Below are positions 60,633-64,000 of a DNA stretch of 64,000 nucleotides, piece after piece. Position numbers and translations under genes: made by a program. How positions within the stretch are numbered: the stretch's first letter is position 1; each line of letters begins with the position of its first letter. The notes under the pieces were generated by a model. The model ran no database searches and was not told where the DNA came from. It saw nothing but the letters and a program-made list of their open reading frames with translations. The DNA is from MPNP01 sp965116235 (GTDB lineage: Bacteria > Pseudomonadota > Alphaproteobacteria > Rhodobacterales > Rhodobacteraceae), in NCBI GenBank assembly GCA_965116235.1, contig OZ220496.1:930001-994000 (forward strand), read 5' to 3'.

Positions 60633-63548
60633 TCAAGTGTCTATGAGCATCTGGACGTTACCATGTATGTCTTGCGTTGTCGCAGCCAAGCGTGTCAACC
60701 CTTTCCAATCAGTTATGAGCGCATTATAGGCGGTGCCCTCCTTGGGGTCTTGGTGCTTGTGCGTACTGATGTCGTAGAGACAATAGGCGAGGTCTTTGAC
60801 TGCATCCACCTTATCTCCAAACTTTTTTAGCAAAAGTGCGGTTCCATCAGAAACCCCTTCTTGCTCATGTTGACGAATTAAGCATTGCAGGCACTTCCAA
60901 ACAGTCATATACGGATCCGTATCGATATCCCAGTCTGGGTCGAGCTCCTCACGCTGCAGAAGTCGGACTCTTCCAGCAGAACTTACTACGATACCAGCCT
61001 GCCTAACATTTTCAACAGAAATGCCGCGTGCCGTAGCGATGTTGTTCGCCATTCCGTAGTCTCCAGCTTTCATTCCATTCTGCTCGAACCAAGTGATAGC
61101 AAAGCGCGTGCCGGCATCAAAATCACCAGCGACCCCACCAATACAGTCGTCTAGTTCACGATTGATGAGTTGGAGTGCGGTCTTTACCGTCATAGGGCTA
61201 TCATCTGCTTCAAGTACTGATTTGTATTGCGAGAACACGCCCATGCCCGGTCCGATTGCAGATTGCGGCATATCGGCTGGCGCGATGTTCGCAGCCTTAA
61301 GTTCGGCTATTGCCAGTGGCAGTTTACGCTTCAGTGAGCGGATAAACTCGGCTCGCGTTATAGTTTCGGCGGTTTTTTCTTTCTGACGACAAACCAGTAC
61401 AATCGAATTCGAAAGTGCATTAGCTCCAATTGCCCTGCTTCGACCTGGTTTTTCTGTACGAAGTGGCCAAGTACCAACTACCGCATATCCAGCATCAATG
61501 ACTGCACGAAGGAACGTTGCCCAACCAGCAGACGCAATACCCTCTTTTTCTATTTCGCTTTGCTTGAAAGCGTAATAGATTGTTGCTGGCACTTCCTCAG
61601 ATGTTTGGCAGGCCATGTTTGTAACAGCATCACTCATTCCTTGAAGAAAAAAACGCTTGGCCTGCTCTTTTCCACCGTGACGATACGGATCAGCAATTAT
61701 TTCATCAGTTTTTGGAGTGGCTAGAAACCCAAACAAGTCTGGATAAACTACTCCAAGTGTGGGTTTCATCCAGCAAAAGAAAAAGTCCGCGAGGTCAGCA
61801 TAGTTAATATTGTCATAATAAGGTGGATCAGTAGAGATAATTGACATATCAGGAATCTCTACTGTCTGTGCATCACATTGAGAAATACGACCATTGTCGT
61901 TTCCTCGAAATGCCGCCAATGCTCTTTCAATCCACGCGATAGACGTGTCGGACCAATTTCCATTACTATTGCTGAAAGGGTTAAGTTCAGCGTAGTCCCA
62001 AACAATAGCGAGTGCTTGTCTAGCAAAAGTGCTTCGGGATGATTCACTTGAATGAATCCAACTAACTTGGCTACTCCATGCATCGGCTGCTCTATCAAGA
62101 GCGAATGCCAAATAGACGCTCACTGCTTCAGCGTATGCTTTTGCCCCTTTGCCACCGTCGCGGAGTGCCAAGGAATCTTTTGGTAATCCCGATGCTAAGG
62201 CGTTCTGTTCTATTTGCTGACGTACCTTGCTAACGAGCTGACTGAAAGTATTTAGTGCCATTAATTGGCGGTTAGTGAACAGATCGCTAAATTTCTCCAT
62301 GCCGTAGTCCGGTGGTGTAAATGCTCTACGGTTCTTCGATATTTTGAGATCCGGATTTCGCTTGCAGTTTCTGCAATCCACTTCAAAAACGTGGCTGGCT
62401 TGGGGTGCAAGATAGACACGCCCACGCACCCCTTCCACCACTATGGCGATCAATACCGATCCTAGCCCACGAGATTTTGCGACTCCACGAACGTGCTCCG
62501 TCGTGATCGCAGTATTGGAGATAAGACATCTGAAGTTTGCGCCCCGCCCTGCCTTTGTACCTTTTTTTGCCCTTTCAATCTCATTCTCCGTGCCACCGCT
62601 CCTAACCTCATATATAATCGTCTTGGACAATTTATCTACGATGGGTTCAACCCAAGCTTCCTTACCCTTCTTAGAATTTAGAAGAAAACTAGAGGCGATC
62701 GGTACTTCCACATCTGAAAAAGCCGGATCGGGGCTTGGCACAGTTCGGGACCAAATCCATGCTATTACGTTAGCCTTTTTTCCACCATATTTCTTTGGCA
62801 ATTCCACTTGCGGATACATGTGTCCGATCAGTGCAAATGCCTCCTTGCGTATCCATTCACCATAATATTTTACATCCTCAGCGAGGCCCTCAGCATAACG
62901 ATAACAATTTCGCTCCTGTCCTTCAGGATGGACTGGGGGTTGATCCTTGAACTTCGGTGGAATCTCGATCATTGCTTTGCCAATCATAACGGCAACAGGG
63001 TTCAAGTCAGAACCATAGGCAGGCAAGCCTAGTCTTTGCGCTTCTAGCGGTATTGAGCCGCCACCTGAAAAGGGGTCGTAGATTGACGGGAGTTCCCCGT
63101 TAAAACTGTTGTTGATCTCTGCACGTGCGCTTTCGAGAACTTGCTCGTTGGTAGAATTTTCCCACTTTACTAAGTCTTCAATAATCCTGAACAGATGCTT
63201 TCGCTTGATATCAACAGCGCAGTCTTGAAGAGTAGGTTTTGGGGTGTGTGGTCGCTGAATCTGGCTTTGTTCAACGCTTTCCCAAGATTCGATACGCTTG
63301 ATCAGTTCTTCCTCTGCAGCTCCTCGAATGTTTGAATCCTTTAGGAGTTCGTTGGCATAGCCGGATGGATCATCGACCAACTGCGCAAATAAAATCGCTC
63401 TGCATGCTGCGAGAGGACGTCTCGCCCACCAGAGATGCAGTGTAGAGGGATGCCCGTGGCGAATCGACTTTTCCCGTGCCGAGGCAGCATTGATTGCTTC
63501 TAGTGGAAGGGCAACTTCAATCAGCTTCTTCTTAAACTTCGTTGTCAT
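60633..63548 (-). CDS. DUF1156 DNA methyltransferase (adenine- or cytosine-N4-type)
   Basis: A 971-residue protein. N-terminal AREKSIRHGHPSTLHLWW (about 24-41) is the DUF1156 signature. The S-adenosylmethionine motif DPFSGGGS is at 158-165 and the catalytic DPPY at 574-577 (STDPPYYDNINYADL), an order typical of amino-methyltransferases; a CxxC-type pair (VDCRNCKRN) lies near 390-396. It probably modifies host DNA and marks self. It starts 10 bases after the small unknown gene. Base composition looks more AT-rich than the rest of the window, which suggests acquisition by transfer. Confidence 0.9.
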   Translation of the reverse strand: MTTKFKKKLIEVALPLEAINAASAREKSIRHGHPSTLHLWWARRPLAACRAILFAQLVDDPSGYANELLKDSNIRGAAEEELIKRIESWESVEQSQIQRPHTPKPTLQDCAVDIKRKHLFRIIEDLVKWENSTNEQVLESARAEINNSFNGELPSIYDPFSGGGSIPLEAQRLGLPAYGSDLNPVAVMIGKAMIEIPPKFKDQPPVHPEGQERNCYRYAEGLAEDVKYYGEWIRKEAFALIGHMYPQVELPKKYGGKKANVIAWIWSRTVPSPDPAFSDVEVPIASSFLLNSKKGKEAWVEPIVDKLSKTIIYEVRSGGTENEIERAKKGTKAGRGANFRCLISNTAITTEHVRGVAKSRGLGSVLIAIVVEGVRGRVYLAPQASHVFEVDCRNCKRNPDLKISKNRRAFTPPDYGMEKFSDLFTNRQLMALNTFSQLVSKVRQQIEQNALASGLPKDSLALRDGGKGAKAYAEAVSVYLAFALDRAADAWSSQVSWIHSSESSRSTFARQALAIVWDYAELNPFSNSNGNWSDTSIAWIERALAAFRGNDNGRISQCDAQTVEIPDMSIISTDPPYYDNINYADLADFFFCWMKPTLGVVYPDLFGFLATPKTDEIIADPYRHGGKEQAKRFFLQGMSDAVTNMACQTSEEVPATIYYAFKQSEIEKEGIASAGWATFLRAVIDAGYAVVGTWPLRTEKPGRSRAIGANALSNSIVLVCRQKEKTAETITRAEFIRSLKRKLPLAIAELKAANIAPADMPQSAIGPGMGVFSQYKSVLEADDSPMTVKTALQLINRELDDCIGGVAGDFDAGTRFAITWFEQNGMKAGDYGMANNIATARGISVENVRQAGIVVSSAGRVRLLQREELDPDWDIDTDPYMTVWKCLQCLIRQHEQEGVSDGTALLLKKFGDKVDAVKDLAYCLYDISTHKHQDPKEGTAYNALITDWKGLTRLAATTQDIHGNVQMLIDT

Positions 63549-63557
63549 GTTTCATAA

Positions 63558-63905
63558 CTAATCGATATTTGGATGGATACAGGGTAAGGTTGCCCCTTGC
63601 TCAAGCATTTCTTTGATTTGTGTGCCAGTGATTTCTATCGGTTTATCTTCAAGATCTGAGAGGATTAGCCGGTATTTTTCAGGGAACTTTTCGACAACGT
63701 GCCAGATTTCAACTTCGAGTTGGAGCGGGTTACGCTGGAGGCAGTGATCTTTTGGCCAGTAGTAACAGGTGATTTCTCCCGACGCCGATCTCTGCTCCCA
63801 TGGGAACTGCCCACCAATAGATTCTACGATCCAATTCCCGTCGTCGTCAAAAAAGCAATCATCGCATTTCTTCTGAAAACCTTTGCTAAGGGCAAAGCGC
63901 TGCAT
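63558..63905 (-). CDS. unrecognised small protein of the methyltransferase module
   Basis: From the ATG at 63905 the frame encodes 115 residues, beginning MQRFALSKGFQKKC. It has a C-x2-C near the start (KKCDDCFFDDDGNW), then ESIGGQFPWEQRSASGE and a long charged middle ending ATLPCIHPNID. No membrane segment, signal peptide or known catalytic motif is visible. The same frame is open upstream to the window edge, so it may be longer. It ends 9 bases before the methyltransferase start, so it belongs to the module. It does not resemble the DUF3780 proteins that I recall beside this pair. Confidence 0.6.
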   Translation of the reverse strand: MQRFALSKGFQKKCDDCFFDDDGNWIVESIGGQFPWEQRSASGEITCYYWPKDHCLQRNPLQLEVEIWHVVEKFPEKYRLILSDLEDKPIEITGTQIKEMLEQGATLPCIHPNID

Positions 63906-63915
63906 GATACTCGGT

Positions 63916-64000
63916 TTAAGTGACTTTCTTTTCAGGTGTTGTTTCGTGATCAAGTTGTGTTTGTTCAAACGGCCTTCTTCCCCTTCGTATGGGGGTTTTG
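63916..64000 (-). CDS. possible C-terminal tail of an upstream gene (3' part only)
   Basis: A frame open to the window edge on the minus strand ends with a TAA at 63918-63916 after RRGRRPFEQTQLDHETTPEKKVT-type charged sequence. It could be the end of the next gene of the module (a helicase would be expected by analogy). The neighbouring frame is also open, so this is uncertain. Confidence 0.3.
   Translation of the reverse strand, partial: KTPIRRGRRPFEQTQLDHETTPEKKVT

Noticed and set aside
1..64000. CRISPR array, rRNA operon or intact prophage
   Set aside because: No regularly spaced repeats, rRNA-like blocks or phage structural genes are visible.

Overview
The window looks like chromosomal DNA of an alphaproteobacterium, probably marine and possibly host-associated. 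The evidence is the protein families rather than any marker gene: TRAP and CUT2 sugar-acid transport, the DapD/DapE lysine branch, a Kdo transferase (Gram-negative outer membrane), ZapE, an UMF1-type MFS protein, a complete urease operon and a DgcN/DgcA D-glutamate pair. Decayed insertion sequences, an ankyrin-repeat ATPase and several long non-coding stretches suggest relaxed genome maintenance. No rRNA gene, CRISPR array or intact prophage is visible. Taxonomy is inference.

Layout. 1-9.9 kb: a rightward carbohydrate-acid block made of a CUT2 ABC transporter (ATPase cut by the window edge), a gluconate-2-dehydrogenase-like small subunit with a GMC oxidoreductase, an enolase-superfamily sugar-acid dehydratase candidate, and a three-gene TRAP transporter with an unusually long DctM. 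10-15 kb: EamA transporter, DEDDh exonuclease, MsrA, an AAA ATPase and YggT. 15.3-20.3 kb: UMF1 transporter, murein endopeptidase MepA, DapD, DapE and a DUF2064 protein. 20.3-23.1 kb (minus): D-amino-acid aminotransferase, DgcA and DgcN, together a probable D-amino-acid/D-glutamate utilisation unit. 23-30 kb is an IS graveyard around tRNA-Arg(ACG) and argB-ferredoxin: a truncated ISNCY-type transposase, two broken IS630-type transposases, a TnpB-like fragment and an ImmA/IrrE-type gene cut off next to an IS630 end. 30-36.4 kb: a Uma2-family protein and ureDABCEFG (minus). 36.7-42.2 kb: an ankyrin-fused ATPase, WaaA, ZapE and a dead relative of the AAA ATPase. 42.5-56.3 kb: an XRE-cupin regulator with two identical palindromes around its probable promoter, then a long co-directional operon: peptide-type ABC transporter, GAF protein, HyuA, HyuB, Asp/Glu-type racemase, M24 peptidase and a second HyuB. 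56.3-57.3 kb is an IS-scarred gap. 57.3-64 kb (minus): a defence-like module of a DUF499/HEPN ATPase, a DUF1156 DNA methyltransferase and an unrecognised small protein, running off the window.

The parts most worth a second look are the right-end methyltransferase-ATPase module with its unknown third gene, the local family of Orc/Cdc6-like ATPases with swapped C-termini, and the regulator-operator-hydantoinase operon. Two transporter operons also carry a strong RNA hairpin directly after the binding-protein gene, which suggests a shared way of setting expression of the binding protein above the permeases.
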